From Treponema sp. (GTDB taxonomy: Bacteria; Spirochaetota; Spirochaetia; Treponematales; Treponemataceae), in the NCBI GenBank assembly GCA_016286535.1, contig JAEESZ010000005.1, positions 1-64,000 of the forward strand: DNA of 64,000 nt. The letters are read 5' to 3'. The notes beneath the pieces were generated by a model. It did not search any database. It had not been told where the DNA came from and worked only from the letters and a program-made list of their open reading frames with translations. How positions within the stretch are numbered: the stretch's first letter is position 1; each line of letters opens with the position of its first letter. Below are positions 35,366 to 43,920 of the stretch, piece after piece. Position numbers and translations under genes: made by a program.

Positions 35366-35824
35366 ATGAAGATTAAAATTATCAACGGCCCAAACATCAA
35401 TATGCTGGGAATCAGAGAACCAGGCATTTACGGTTCAGAAAATTTTAAAACCCTTATTGGCAACATTAAAAAATGGGGTAAAGACAATAAAGTAAAAGTT
35501 GTCTGCTATCAGTCAAATTACGAAGGAGACCTTGTTACTCAGATTCAAAAGTGTCTTGGAAAATTTGATGGAATTGTAATTAATCCCGGAGCATATACGC
35601 ACACAAGCATCGCAATCCTGGATGCAGCAAAGGCTGTTAAAATTCCTGTGGTTGAAGTTCACATTTCTAAAGTAGAAGAAAGGGAAGATTTCAGACAGGT
35701 AAGTTACATTAGGAATGCCTGTGTAAAAACAATTACAGGCCACGGAATTCAAGGCTATATAGAGGCTCTGGATTTTTTTAAAAATGATTTCAAAAATAGT
35801 GCTGCCAAGGCGGGAGATAAATAA
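35366..35824 (+). CDS. aroQ: 3-dehydroquinate dehydratase, type II
   Basis: 152 residues, the size of type II enzymes. It starts KIKIINGPNINMLGIREPGIYG, with the catalytic Tyr in the flexible loop, then YQSNYEGDLV, INPGAYTHTS and VEVHISKVEEREDFR containing the catalytic His. It converts 3-dehydroquinate to 3-dehydroshikimate. AGGAG precedes the ATG, 2 bp after the fusion gene. Confidence 0.97.
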   Translation: MKIKIINGPNINMLGIREPGIYGSENFKTLIGNIKKWGKDNKVKVVCYQSNYEGDLVTQIQKCLGKFDGIVINPGAYTHTSIAILDAAKAVKIPVVEVHISKVEEREDFRQVSYIRNACVKTITGHGIQGYIEALDFFKNDFKNSAAKAGDK

Positions 35825-37114
35825 ATGAGAATCTATCCATCAAAAGCAAATGGAGAAATGCTTTGCCCGCCTTCCAAAAGTATGGCCCACCGTAACCTCA
35901 TTTGTGCTGCACTTGCAGAAGGCCAGAGTATAATACGGAATGTTGATTTTTCTGAAGATATAAAGGCAACCCTTTCCTGCATAAAGGAACTGGGGGCCCA
36001 ATACACAATAGAAAATAATACAGTAACCATTAGAGGAAATCCCGGTTTTGCTCTTCAGTCGCAGACCCAGGATCACACTCCTGCCCAGGGCCAGTCGCAA
36101 GCCCACTCTGCTTCCCAGACCCTGAACTTTAACTGCAATGAATCAGGTTCCACCTTACGCTTCTTTATCCCCCTTGCCATGCTGCAGGGCAAGCCTTCAG
36201 TCTTTTCTGGAAGCCAGGTCTTAATGACAAGACCGCTTTCTGTTTACGAAAAAATCTGCCAAAGCCAGGGAATAAAGCTGGAACAAAAAGATGGAAAAGT
36301 TTACCTGCAGGGAAAACTTCACGCAGCTGATTTTGAAATTCCCGGAAACATAAGCAGCCAGTTTATTACAGGACTTTTATTCACCCTGCCACTCTTAAAT
36401 GCAGACAGCAAAATCATCTTAACAGAATCTATTGAAAGCAAACCTTACATCGATATGACTCTTCAGGTTCAAAAGGATTTTGGAATTGAAGCTGCCTGGA
36501 TAAACGAAAACACCCTTTTAGTAAAAGGAAATCAAAAATACAAAAATACAGACACTTACGTTGAAGGTGATTATTCAAATGCCGCTTTCTTTGAAGCCCT
36601 GAATACTCTTGGCGGAAAGGTTAAAATTAATGGTTTAAGGGAAGACTCTTTACAGGGAGATAAAGTTTACCTTCCATACTTCAATGCGCTCTGCAAAGAT
36701 TTTGCCCGCCTTGATATTTCAGACTGCCCGGATTTAGGCCCGGTTTTATTTGTTGTAGCCGCAGCTCATAATGGCGGCGAATTCACCGGCACAAAACGAC
36801 TTGCCATTAAAGAAAGCAACCGTGGCCAGGTAATGTGTCAGGAACTTGCAAAATTCGGCATAAAAACTTTGCAGGAAGAAAACCGCATAGTCATCTATAA
36901 GTCTGAATTAAAAAGGCCGGAAGAAGTTTTACAGGGACATAATGATCACAGAATTGTTATGAGCCTTGCCACTTTGCTTACACAAACAGGAGGAAGAATA
37001 GAAGGCATTTCTGCCGTTAAAAAAAGTCTTCCCGATTACTTTAAGCGAATTAAAAATTTAGGAATTAAATTTGATTACGACATAGAAGGAGAATCAGATG
37101 GAATGGATAAATAA
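35825..37114 (+). CDS. aroA: EPSP synthase (3-phosphoshikimate 1-carboxyvinyltransferase)
   Basis: 429 residues. Makes EPSP from shikimate-3-phosphate and PEP. Motifs: PPSKSMAHRNLICAALA, NESGSTLRFFIPLA, GNISSQFITGLLF, and LKRPEEVLQGHNDHRIVMSLA near the end. Odd: residues about 78-99 are a Gln/Ser/His-rich low-complexity insert in a surface loop of domain I, not expected in the family. The start is immediately after the aroQ stop (GGGAG upstream). The last 17 bp overlap tyrA. Confidence 0.96.
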   Translation: MRIYPSKANGEMLCPPSKSMAHRNLICAALAEGQSIIRNVDFSEDIKATLSCIKELGAQYTIENNTVTIRGNPGFALQSQTQDHTPAQGQSQAHSASQTLNFNCNESGSTLRFFIPLAMLQGKPSVFSGSQVLMTRPLSVYEKICQSQGIKLEQKDGKVYLQGKLHAADFEIPGNISSQFITGLLFTLPLLNADSKIILTESIESKPYIDMTLQVQKDFGIEAAWINENTLLVKGNQKYKNTDTYVEGDYSNAAFFEALNTLGGKVKINGLREDSLQGDKVYLPYFNALCKDFARLDISDCPDLGPVLFVVAAAHNGGEFTGTKRLAIKESNRGQVMCQELAKFGIKTLQEENRIVIYKSELKRPEEVLQGHNDHRIVMSLATLLTQTGGRIEGISAVKKSLPDYFKRIKNLGIKFDYDIEGESDGMDK

Positions 37115-37955
37115 ACAGAACATTCTAATTGTAGGTTTAGGACTGATGGGCGGCAGCTACGCAAAAGGATTAAAAAGGGTAGGCTACCATTTGATGGCAA
37201 TTGATACCTGCAAGGAATCAATACAGTTTGCTTTGACTAACAACATTATTGATGAAGGTGATGATTTTCCAAATCCTGAATTAATAAAAAAGGCTGATGT
37301 AATAATCTTTGCCCTTTATCCGCATATCTTTTTGCAGTGGATAAAAGATAATCAGGATTACTTCAAACCCGGAATTAAAATTACTGATGTTACCGGTGTA
37401 AAAGCCTGCGTTGTTTATGACATTCAAAAGGTTCTTCGTAAGGATGTAGAATTTATTGCAGCCCATCCTATGGCAGGACGTGAAGTTTATGGAGTACAAA
37501 ACAGTGATGATTCAATTTTTCACAATGCCAACTATATTGTAACACCAACTCCTCAGAACACTTCAGATGCAATTGAATGGTGTAAAGATTTAGGAAGACT
37601 TCTGGGCTTTAAGAGAATCTCTATTCTGACTCCTGAAGAACACGATCAGATGATTGGATTTGTTTCACAATTAACACACGTTATTGCAGTTGCCCTTATG
37701 GACTGCAGCGATAACACCCATCTGGTAGACTACACTGGAGACTCTTTCAGAGACTTAACCAGAATTGCAAACATCAACGATAAAATGTGGAGTGAACTTT
37801 TCTTAATGAATAAGGAACCCTTATTACATCAGATGGATCTTTTTATTAACGAAATGGAAACTCTTCGTACAATGCTCAAACAGGATGACAAGGAAGGCCT
37901 AAAAGCAAAAATGCAGCTTTCTACAAAACGTCGTGCTTTATTTAATAAAAAATAA
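37098..37955 (+). CDS. tyrA: Prephenate dehydrogenase
   Basis: 285 residues. Oxidises prephenate to 4-hydroxyphenylpyruvate for tyrosine. NAD-binding loop VGLGLMGGSYAKGL, then DVTGVKACV and the catalytic AAHPMAGRE; LTPEEHDQMIGFVSQLTHVIA is the helical domain. No ACT or chorismate mutase domain, so feedback is probably limited and control falls on the attenuator. It begins inside aroA (17-bp overlap) behind a GGAG site. Confidence 0.95.
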   Translation: MEWINKQNILIVGLGLMGGSYAKGLKRVGYHLMAIDTCKESIQFALTNNIIDEGDDFPNPELIKKADVIIFALYPHIFLQWIKDNQDYFKPGIKITDVTGVKACVVYDIQKVLRKDVEFIAAHPMAGREVYGVQNSDDSIFHNANYIVTPTPQNTSDAIEWCKDLGRLLGFKRISILTPEEHDQMIGFVSQLTHVIAVALMDCSDNTHLVDYTGDSFRDLTRIANINDKMWSELFLMNKEPLLHQMDLFINEMETLRTMLKQDDKEGLKAKMQLSTKRRALFNKK

Positions 37956-37977
37956 AAAACACTTTGGAGGTAAAAAT

Positions 37978-39009
37978 ATGAACATGGAATTTGAAAGAAA
38001 ATTAACAATCCCGGCAGAGGTAAAGGAACAGTTTCCTGTAACAGCAAAGGTTGCAGAAATTGTAGAAAAAAAGAGAGCTGAATTAAAGGCAATTTTTGAA
38101 GGAAGAGATAACCGTAAGGTTTTATTTATTGGACCTTGTTCAGCAGATAACGAAACTGCAGTTCTAGATTATATGAACAGACTCATTCCTGTTCAGGATA
38201 AAGTAAAAGATAAAATCATGCTGGTTCCACGCATTTACACAAACAAGCCAAGAACAACCGGAGAAGGTTATAAAGGACTTTTACACAATCCTGATCCAAC
38301 CGGAAAACCAGATATGTACAAGGGAATTCTTGCAACCCGCGAACTGCATATGAAAGCTGTTGAACAGACCGGTTTAATTTTTGCTGACGAAATGCTTTAT
38401 CCTGAAAACCACAAATACCTGGATGATATTCTTGGTTACGTTGCTGTAGGCGCCCGCTCGGTTGAAGACCAGCAGCACAGACTTACAGCCTCTGGAATTG
38501 AAGTTCCAGTTGGAATGAAGAATCCTACTTCTGGTGATATAAGCGTAATGATGAACGCAATTATGGCAGCTCAGCACAAACACACTTTCATTTACCGCGG
38601 ATGGGAAGTTCATTCACAGGGCAACCCTTGGGCTCATGCAATTCTCAGAGGTTCTACAAACAAGCATGGAAACAATCTTCCTAATTACCACTACGAAGAT
38701 TTATCTCGTTTATGCGACTGTTATGAAGCAAGACCAGACCTTACAAATCCTGCAGTAATCATAGACACTAACCATTCTAACTCTAACAAAAAACCTCTGG
38801 AGCAGCCAAGAATTGTTTTTGATGTTTTGAATTCCTGCAAGCAGTCTGACCGCATAAGCAAGCTGGTAAAAGGTTTCATGATTGAATCTTACATTGAAGA
38901 CGGAGCCCAGAAACCAGGCGAAGGCTGTTACGGAAAATCAATCACAGACCCTTGCCTTGGCTGGGAAAAATCAGAAAAACTCATTTACGATATTGCAGAT
39001 AAATTATAA
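37978..39009 (+). CDS. 3-deoxy-7-phosphoheptulonate (DAHP) synthase, class I
   Basis: 343 residues; condenses PEP and erythrose-4-phosphate, the first step of the pathway. The start is the ATG at 37978 behind GGAGG; in-frame codons farther up lie inside tyrA. AroFGH-type motifs: VLFIGPCSADNETAVLDYM, PRTTGEGYKGLLHNP, GARSVEDQQHRLTASG and VIIDTNHSNSNKKPLEQPR. Last gene of the operon, 22 bp after tyrA. The isozyme (Phe- or Tyr-sensitive) cannot be told from sequence by eye. No separate terminator is seen before the convergent EAL gene. Confidence 0.94.
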   Translation: MNMEFERKLTIPAEVKEQFPVTAKVAEIVEKKRAELKAIFEGRDNRKVLFIGPCSADNETAVLDYMNRLIPVQDKVKDKIMLVPRIYTNKPRTTGEGYKGLLHNPDPTGKPDMYKGILATRELHMKAVEQTGLIFADEMLYPENHKYLDDILGYVAVGARSVEDQQHRLTASGIEVPVGMKNPTSGDISVMMNAIMAAQHKHTFIYRGWEVHSQGNPWAHAILRGSTNKHGNNLPNYHYEDLSRLCDCYEARPDLTNPAVIIDTNHSNSNKKPLEQPRIVFDVLNSCKQSDRISKLVKGFMIESYIEDGAQKPGEGCYGKSITDPCLGWEKSEKLIYDIADKL

Positions 39010-39010
39010 T

Positions 39011-40996
39011 TTATTTTTGTCGTAAAAAATCCAGATATTCTGAAGAAGGGAGTGGCTTACTAAAATAGTAACCCTGTATGTAAGTCACTCCTAACTTTTT
39101 AAGGTAGTCATACTGCTCTTTAGTTTCAACCCCTTCTACAACAATCTTCCTGCCCAGCATCAAAATCATCTTAATCATATTTTCCAGAATTACTTTTGCA
39201 TTTGCACTGTTTGTATTTTCTTTTTCAAAGCAGGGCCACAAAAGGCTCTTATCAATTTTTATTAATTCATAGTTTACTTTTGCTATTTGAGAAAGATTGG
39301 AGTAGCCGGTTCCAAAATCATCCATAGAAAAAGAGCAGCCCATTTTTTTAAGTTCATCCATATTTTTGTTAAGCATAAAACTTGAAGTAATGGCTATTGA
39401 TTCCGTAATTTCGAGATTAACAATTTTTGGATTAATTTTATATTTTTCCATCAGGGCTGCCATCTGCTGAGGGAGCTGGGCATCTACTGACTGAAGGCCG
39501 GAAAGATTTACTTCAATGTGAGAAAGTCCTGCCTGCTCTAGTTTGTTTGAACTAACAAAATTAAAAACCTGATTAAAAATCATATTGGAAAGTTTCATAA
39601 TTAAGCCGTGTCTTTCTGCAATTGGAATAAATTCTTCAGGGCTGACAAAACCAAGAGTGCTGGTATTCTTTAATCTTACAAGGGCTTCAAAATTAGAAAA
39701 CCTTTCTGTTTTGATTTCGTAGATAGGCTGGTAGTACATTTCAATTCCATCACTATTAATTGCATCAGACAGAAGCTGAACAATCTTTGCTTCTCTGTTT
39801 CTATTTTCAATAAGTTTGCTGTCTATTCTGCGCAAGAAGCCTGTCTCTTCTGAATAAGAATGCCAGTCATCAATAAGACGCATAAAATCATGAATTGAAA
39901 GATTTTCAGGAACATCATTTGGATAGAAAATAAAGTCACAATGAGAAGAAATGTAAAAGCTGTTTTCTCCAACCCACCAGCTTTGATCCATTCTTTCCTT
40001 TATAAAATTAAGCATTTTATCAACTAAATAAAAGTGCTCATTTTTTTTGTTCTGCATCACTATTATGGTGATAGAGTTAGGTTCAGCCCGGAAGATAGGA
40101 CAATCAAAAGAAGTATTGATAAAGTCTCCAACATTAGCAATTAACTGGTTGGCAATTGCTTCGCCGAATTTTTCTTCAATAGATTCAAAATCTTCAATAT
40201 CAATATTTAAGATAAAAAAGCGCCTTTTTCTTGTTGTAAGGTTTTCAAGCATAAGGCGAAGGGCAGTGGCATTCAGGGCTTCGGTTTCTCTGTCTATAAA
40301 ATCTCCGGGAGTTTCCAGTCCCAGGTACATTATAAAACTCATGGAAGCAATACCAAGGCTTAAAACTGTATTAAAGGGATTTACCAGCTGAAGCAGAGAA
40401 TCTGCAATCCAGATTGTTGTAGTCCAGAATATGTATTTTCTTTTTCCTTTAAAAAATGCCTTAGGATTTTTTATAGAATATTTAACAGTATCAAATATAG
40501 TTCTGAAGGCAAAAATAAGCACTACCACATTGGTAGTAATGTTCATTGCTGTAAAAGAAAAGTGTCCGCTTGTATCAACCGAAGAACGGAACTGAGCCAG
40601 CATAATTGCTATAATCCCAAGAATATAAACTCCAAAAATCTGAATACGTTCTTTCGGAGTAAGCCTCTGTTTTCTTCCAAGAAGGAGGGTAACATAAAGA
40701 TAAATGGAAACTGTTACAGACAAATATGAATAACTTCTAAGCTGATAAATCATTCTTATCTGCCAGAACTGTTTTAGCTCTAAGAAAGGAATAATAGAAG
40801 ACCAGGCATCTAAAATTACAAAGACCAGAGAAAAAATCATCATTGACGAAAAACACTTTGTAGAAAGTATTGGAAGTTTTTTTCTCTTAAAATAACTGAT
40901 TACAAGAATAATAAGAAAAACGAGAGAAACAAGCTGCAACTGGATACTAGATACCATAGAAATAAAGATTTCATTATTAATCAAACTATTAATCAT
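39011..40996 (-). CDS. Membrane protein with degenerate GGDEF and intact EAL domain (c-di-GMP phosphodiesterase)
   Basis: 661 residues from the ATG at 40996, chosen because an extended -10 (TGC-TATTAT, 41012 to 41004) ends 7 nt upstream; an in-frame ATG at 41074 is possible. About seven membrane helices at the N-terminus, then a GGDEF-like domain without the GG(D/E)EF loop (RAEPNSI instead). The EAL domain has its catalytic set: FEALVRLK, EVNLSG, LEITES, DDFGTGYSN, KIDKSL and VVEGVE. Likely an active c-di-GMP-degrading sensor; the signal is unknown. Confidence 0.88.
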   Translation of the reverse strand: MINSLINNEIFISMVSSIQLQLVSLVFLIILVISYFKRKKLPILSTKCFSSMMIFSLVFVILDAWSSIIPFLELKQFWQIRMIYQLRSYSYLSVTVSIYLYVTLLLGRKQRLTPKERIQIFGVYILGIIAIMLAQFRSSVDTSGHFSFTAMNITTNVVVLIFAFRTIFDTVKYSIKNPKAFFKGKRKYIFWTTTIWIADSLLQLVNPFNTVLSLGIASMSFIMYLGLETPGDFIDRETEALNATALRLMLENLTTRKRRFFILNIDIEDFESIEEKFGEAIANQLIANVGDFINTSFDCPIFRAEPNSITIIVMQNKKNEHFYLVDKMLNFIKERMDQSWWVGENSFYISSHCDFIFYPNDVPENLSIHDFMRLIDDWHSYSEETGFLRRIDSKLIENRNREAKIVQLLSDAINSDGIEMYYQPIYEIKTERFSNFEALVRLKNTSTLGFVSPEEFIPIAERHGLIMKLSNMIFNQVFNFVSSNKLEQAGLSHIEVNLSGLQSVDAQLPQQMAALMEKYKINPKIVNLEITESIAITSSFMLNKNMDELKKMGCSFSMDDFGTGYSNLSQIAKVNYELIKIDKSLLWPCFEKENTNSANAKVILENMIKMILMLGRKIVVEGVETKEQYDYLKKLGVTYIQGYYFSKPLPSSEYLDFLRQK

Positions 40997-41105
40997 ACTG
41001 CATATAATAGCACTTTTTGAAAAAAAATAAATTTGCCGATTAACTAAATTTCTTATTATTTTAAAAGTTAACATAAAATTTTTTAAATTTTCAGGAGTTA
41101 TTTAG

Positions 41106-43085
41106 ATGGCTAAATATGAATTCCAGACAGAAGTCAATCAACTTCTAAAACTTATCATTCATTCACTTTATTCAAATAAAGACATTTTCCTTAGGGAAAT
41201 TGTTTCTAACGGTTCTGATGCTTTGGACAAACTTAAGTATCTTACTGTTTCAAATGATGCTTACAAGTCTGTAAAATTCGACCCAAGAATCGACATCACT
41301 TTCAGCGAAAAAGACAACACTCTTACTGTACAGGATTCTGGTATTGGTATGACTGACGAGGATTTAACAAATAACCTCGGAACTATTGCCCGTTCCGGAA
41401 CCAAAGCTTTTATGGAACAGCTTACTGCAGAAGCTTCTAAAGATTCTGCCTTAATCGGTCAGTTTGGTGTAGGTTTCTATTCTGCTTTTATGGCAGCAAA
41501 TAAAATTGATGTTTACACCCGTAAAGCTGCCGGTGACGGAAAAATCTGGCACTGGTCTTCAGACGGAACAAACTCTTACGAAATTGAAGAAGTTGCCGCT
41601 GACAGTGCAGCCGCAAAAAAATATGGTTTTGATAATGCAGAATTAAGCGGTTCTGCTATTGAAATGCATTTAAATGATGACAGTAAAGAATTTGCTTCAA
41701 GATGGAAGATTGAAGAACTTATTAAAAAATATTCTGATCATATTGCCTTCCCAATCTATCTTCACTACGAACAGAAGAAATATGATGATAAGGGAAAAGA
41801 AACAGGCAGTGAAAGTAAGGTTGATCAGGTAAACTCTGCAAGTGCACTTTGGAAACGCCCAAAGAGTGAATTAAAAGAAGCAGACTACAATGAGTTCTAT
41901 AAAACCTTTGGTCACGACGGCCAGGATCCTCTTCACTATGTTCATACACACGCAGAAGGTACTCAGGAGTACACAACACTTTTCTTTGTACCTCAGACAG
42001 CCCCATTTGATATGTACCAGGCAGATTACAAGAGCGGACTTAAGCTTTATGTAAAACGTGTATTCATTACTGATGATGATCGTGAACTTTTACCTTCATA
42101 TCTGCGCTTTGTACGCGGTATTATCGATTCTGAAGATTTACCTCTTAATGTAAGCCGTGAAATCCTTCAGCAGAACAGAATTCTTGATAATATTAAATCT
42201 GCAAGTGTTAAAAAGCTTTTAAGCGAGTTTAAGAAGATGGGCGAGGCTGCAGATAAAGCAAAGAAGATTGCAGAAGCTGACAGAAAGGATGAAGACAAGA
42301 AAGCCATTGAAAAATGGGAAAAATTCGTAAAGAACTTCAACCGCCCTATGAAGGAAGGTCTTTATTCAGATTATTCAAACCGCGATGAAATTGCAGAAAT
42401 TGTACGCTTTAAGTCTACAGATGCAAGTGGAAGCGGCGAAGGAAATTACACAAGCCTTGCAGATTATGTTCAGCGAATGAAGGCTGACCAGAAAGCAATT
42501 TTCTACATTTCTGGCAGTGATGAAAAGAATCTTAGGGCAAATCCTCTTGTAAAAGCATATACAGACAAAGGTTTCGAAGTTCTTATCATGGATGATGATA
42601 TTGATGACATTGTTATTCCAGGATTTGGTAAGTATAAGAACGAATATGAACTTAAAGCTGTAAACCGCAGTGGTTCAGATGAAGATCTTATTGGAAACAA
42701 AGAAGATGCCAAAAAGAAGGAAGAAGCTTTCAAACCTGTTGTAGAAAAGATTAAAAAAGCACTTGGCGACAAGGTTAAGGATGTAAAACTTTCCAAGACC
42801 CTTAGCGGAGAAAACCCTTCTTGTATCGTTGTAGATGAAAATGATCCTAGTTACCAGATGATTCAGATGATGAAAGCTATGGGACAGCCTGGACCAGAAT
42901 TAAAACCTATACTTGAAGTAAATGGAGATCATCCAATTGTTGCTGCTCTTAAAGATACTGAGGACGAAGCAAGAATTGCTGATGTTTCTGAAGTTTTGTT
43001 TACACAGGCATTAATGATTGCCGGTATGGAAGTAAAAGATCCTATTAACTTTGTAAACAGCTTAAATAAACTGCTTTCTAAATAA
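41106..43085 (+). CDS. htpG: Chaperone HtpG (Hsp90)
   Basis: 659 residues, full-length bacterial Hsp90. N-terminal ATPase: LREIVSNGSDALDKL, VQDSGIGMT, GTIARSGTKAF and GQFGVGFYSAFM. Middle domain with the catalytic-loop LPLNVSREILQQN. C-terminal dimerisation domain ends in ALMIAGMEVKDP. It folds client proteins in the cytosol. An AGGAG site precedes the ATG. It is followed by a good terminator, then the parS array. Confidence 0.97.
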   Translation: MAKYEFQTEVNQLLKLIIHSLYSNKDIFLREIVSNGSDALDKLKYLTVSNDAYKSVKFDPRIDITFSEKDNTLTVQDSGIGMTDEDLTNNLGTIARSGTKAFMEQLTAEASKDSALIGQFGVGFYSAFMAANKIDVYTRKAAGDGKIWHWSSDGTNSYEIEEVAADSAAAKKYGFDNAELSGSAIEMHLNDDSKEFASRWKIEELIKKYSDHIAFPIYLHYEQKKYDDKGKETGSESKVDQVNSASALWKRPKSELKEADYNEFYKTFGHDGQDPLHYVHTHAEGTQEYTTLFFVPQTAPFDMYQADYKSGLKLYVKRVFITDDDRELLPSYLRFVRGIIDSEDLPLNVSREILQQNRILDNIKSASVKKLLSEFKKMGEAADKAKKIAEADRKDEDKKAIEKWEKFVKNFNRPMKEGLYSDYSNRDEIAEIVRFKSTDASGSGEGNYTSLADYVQRMKADQKAIFYISGSDEKNLRANPLVKAYTDKGFEVLIMDDDIDDIVIPGFGKYKNEYELKAVNRSGSDEDLIGNKEDAKKKEEAFKPVVEKIKKALGDKVKDVKLSKTLSGENPSCIVVDENDPSYQMIQMMKAMGQPGPELKPILEVNGDHPIVAALKDTEDEARIADVSEVLFTQALMIAGMEVKDPINFVNSLNKLLSK

Positions 43086-43108
43086 TTTTTAGTAAAGCAT
43101 AAGATAAG

Positions 43109-43142
43109 CGGGGTAGGCCGGACGGTTTACCCCGTTTTTTTT
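43109..43142 (+). terminator. Terminator of htpG
   Basis: CGGGGTA (43109-43115) pairs with TACCCCG (43128-43134), with an inner CCG/CGG helix, followed by a run of eight T. Confidence 0.85.
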
Positions 43143-43157
43143 GCATATTACAAATAT

Positions 43158-43220
43158 GAACTAACATACGAACTAACAACCGATTGTTAGAAATAATTTT
43201 AAACTAACAAACGGTTGTTA
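43158..43220. repeat. Two origin-type palindromes and a half-repeat
   Basis: CTAACAA-CCGA-TTGTTAG (43173-43190) and TAACAA-ACGG-TTGTTA (43205-43220), each centred on CG. A direct 12-bp half-repeat, GAACTAACATAC, sits just before the first. The pair lies between the htpG terminator and the parS array. They share the TAAC-N3-CG-N3-GTTA pattern with sites near gyrA, gyrB and argA. Confidence 0.6.
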
Positions 43221-43254
43221 TTTGAAATTAATAATTAAAACCCCGGATTAATAC

Positions 43255-43616
43255 TGTTTCACGTGAAACCAGGATTAGTATTTATTGATACGCAATCTTT
43301 CTACGCTTAAAAGTTTTCACGTGAAACACAGTGCAACACAAATCAACGTTCATGAGAAATGTCCAGGACTTTTCACGTGAAACACAATCCTTTTACTTAT
43401 CACATTACAAAGGTCTTCAAATTAGAAATATTTCACGTGAAACATGCTAAACTTCAAACTCCCGGGAAGTTCTTTCCAAAAAACCGTTTCACGTGAAACA
43501 GTCACTTCCACCAGGCAGGCTTATATACTCCACGGATATTTTACATATTTCACGTGAAACACAATAAAACATAAAAACAAAGCTCATCTGCTATACTGGA
43601 CTTTTCACGTGAAACA
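43255..43616. promoter_or_regulatory. Array of seven parS (ParB-binding) sites
   Basis: Seven copies share the core TTTCACGTGAAAC, the centre of the bacterial parS consensus TGTTTCACGTGAAACA. The 16-mers are at 43255-43270, 43313-43328, 43369-43384, 43429-43444, 43485-43500, 43546-43561 and 43601-43616. Centre-to-centre distances are 58, 56, 60, 56, 61 and 55 bp. The intervening DNA is unrelated from gap to gap. The right arm is GTGAAACA in six of seven, while the first two bases of the left arm vary. This should be the chromosome's ParB loading centre for segregation and SMC recruitment; parA and parB are not in the window. Confidence 0.93.
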
Positions 43617-43660
43617 TTGTTATGGACCTTATCTTTATGACATTGCAGACAGACCTGGAC

Positions 43661-43742
43661 TTATCCACCGTCGTGGATAAATTGTGGATAACTTTTTTTT
43701 CATCCTTTGTTTTGTGGATAAATCTGTGGACTCTGTGGAAAT
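43661..43742. promoter_or_regulatory. DnaA-box cluster next to the parS array
   Basis: TTATCCACC (43661-43669), CGTGGATAA (43672-43680), TGTGGATAA (43683-43691, perfect on the minus strand), TGTGGATAA (43713-43721, perfect), and degenerate TGTGGACTC (43726-43734) and TGTGGAAAT (43734-43742). This density is far above chance and marks either part of oriC or a DnaA-titrating site. Confidence 0.75.
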
Positions 43743-43751
43743 TTTTTAAAA

Positions 43752-43786
43752 CAAAAAAAGCTGACCGAAATTAATCGATCAGCTTC
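43752..43786 (-). terminator. Terminator of the gyrB-gyrA operon
   Basis: On the minus strand, AAGCTGA (43785 to 43779) pairs with TCAGCTT (43764 to 43758), with an inner CG/CG pairing, followed by TTTTTTTGTTTT. It lies about 135 nt after the gyrA stop codon. Confidence 0.8.
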
Positions 43787-43900
43787 TGCCTGATGTATAA
43801 TCACCCTAGAATTAATTCAAATTAATTCATACCCTTTTGTAATAATTTAATTATTAAATAATTCTACTTTTTTGTCAACTTAAAATATTAAATTTTAAAC

Positions 43901-43916
43901 TAACAAACGGTAGTTA
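43901..43916. repeat. Origin-type palindrome after gyrA
   Basis: TAACAAACGGTAGTTA, four nucleotides past the gyrA stop codon, with central CG. Same pattern as the sites at 43174, 43205, 46450 and 1534. Confidence 0.55.
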
Positions 43917-43920
43917 ATAT

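Noticed and set aside
41013..41074. Upstream ATG at 41074 as the EAL protein start
   Set aside because: It would place the likely extended -10 promoter inside the coding region; the ATG at 40996 fits that promoter. Not fully excluded.
43255..43616. CRISPR-like array of short repeats with unique spacers
   Set aside because: The repeat core is only 13 bp, is a perfect palindrome and matches the parS consensus; there is no leader and no cas gene.
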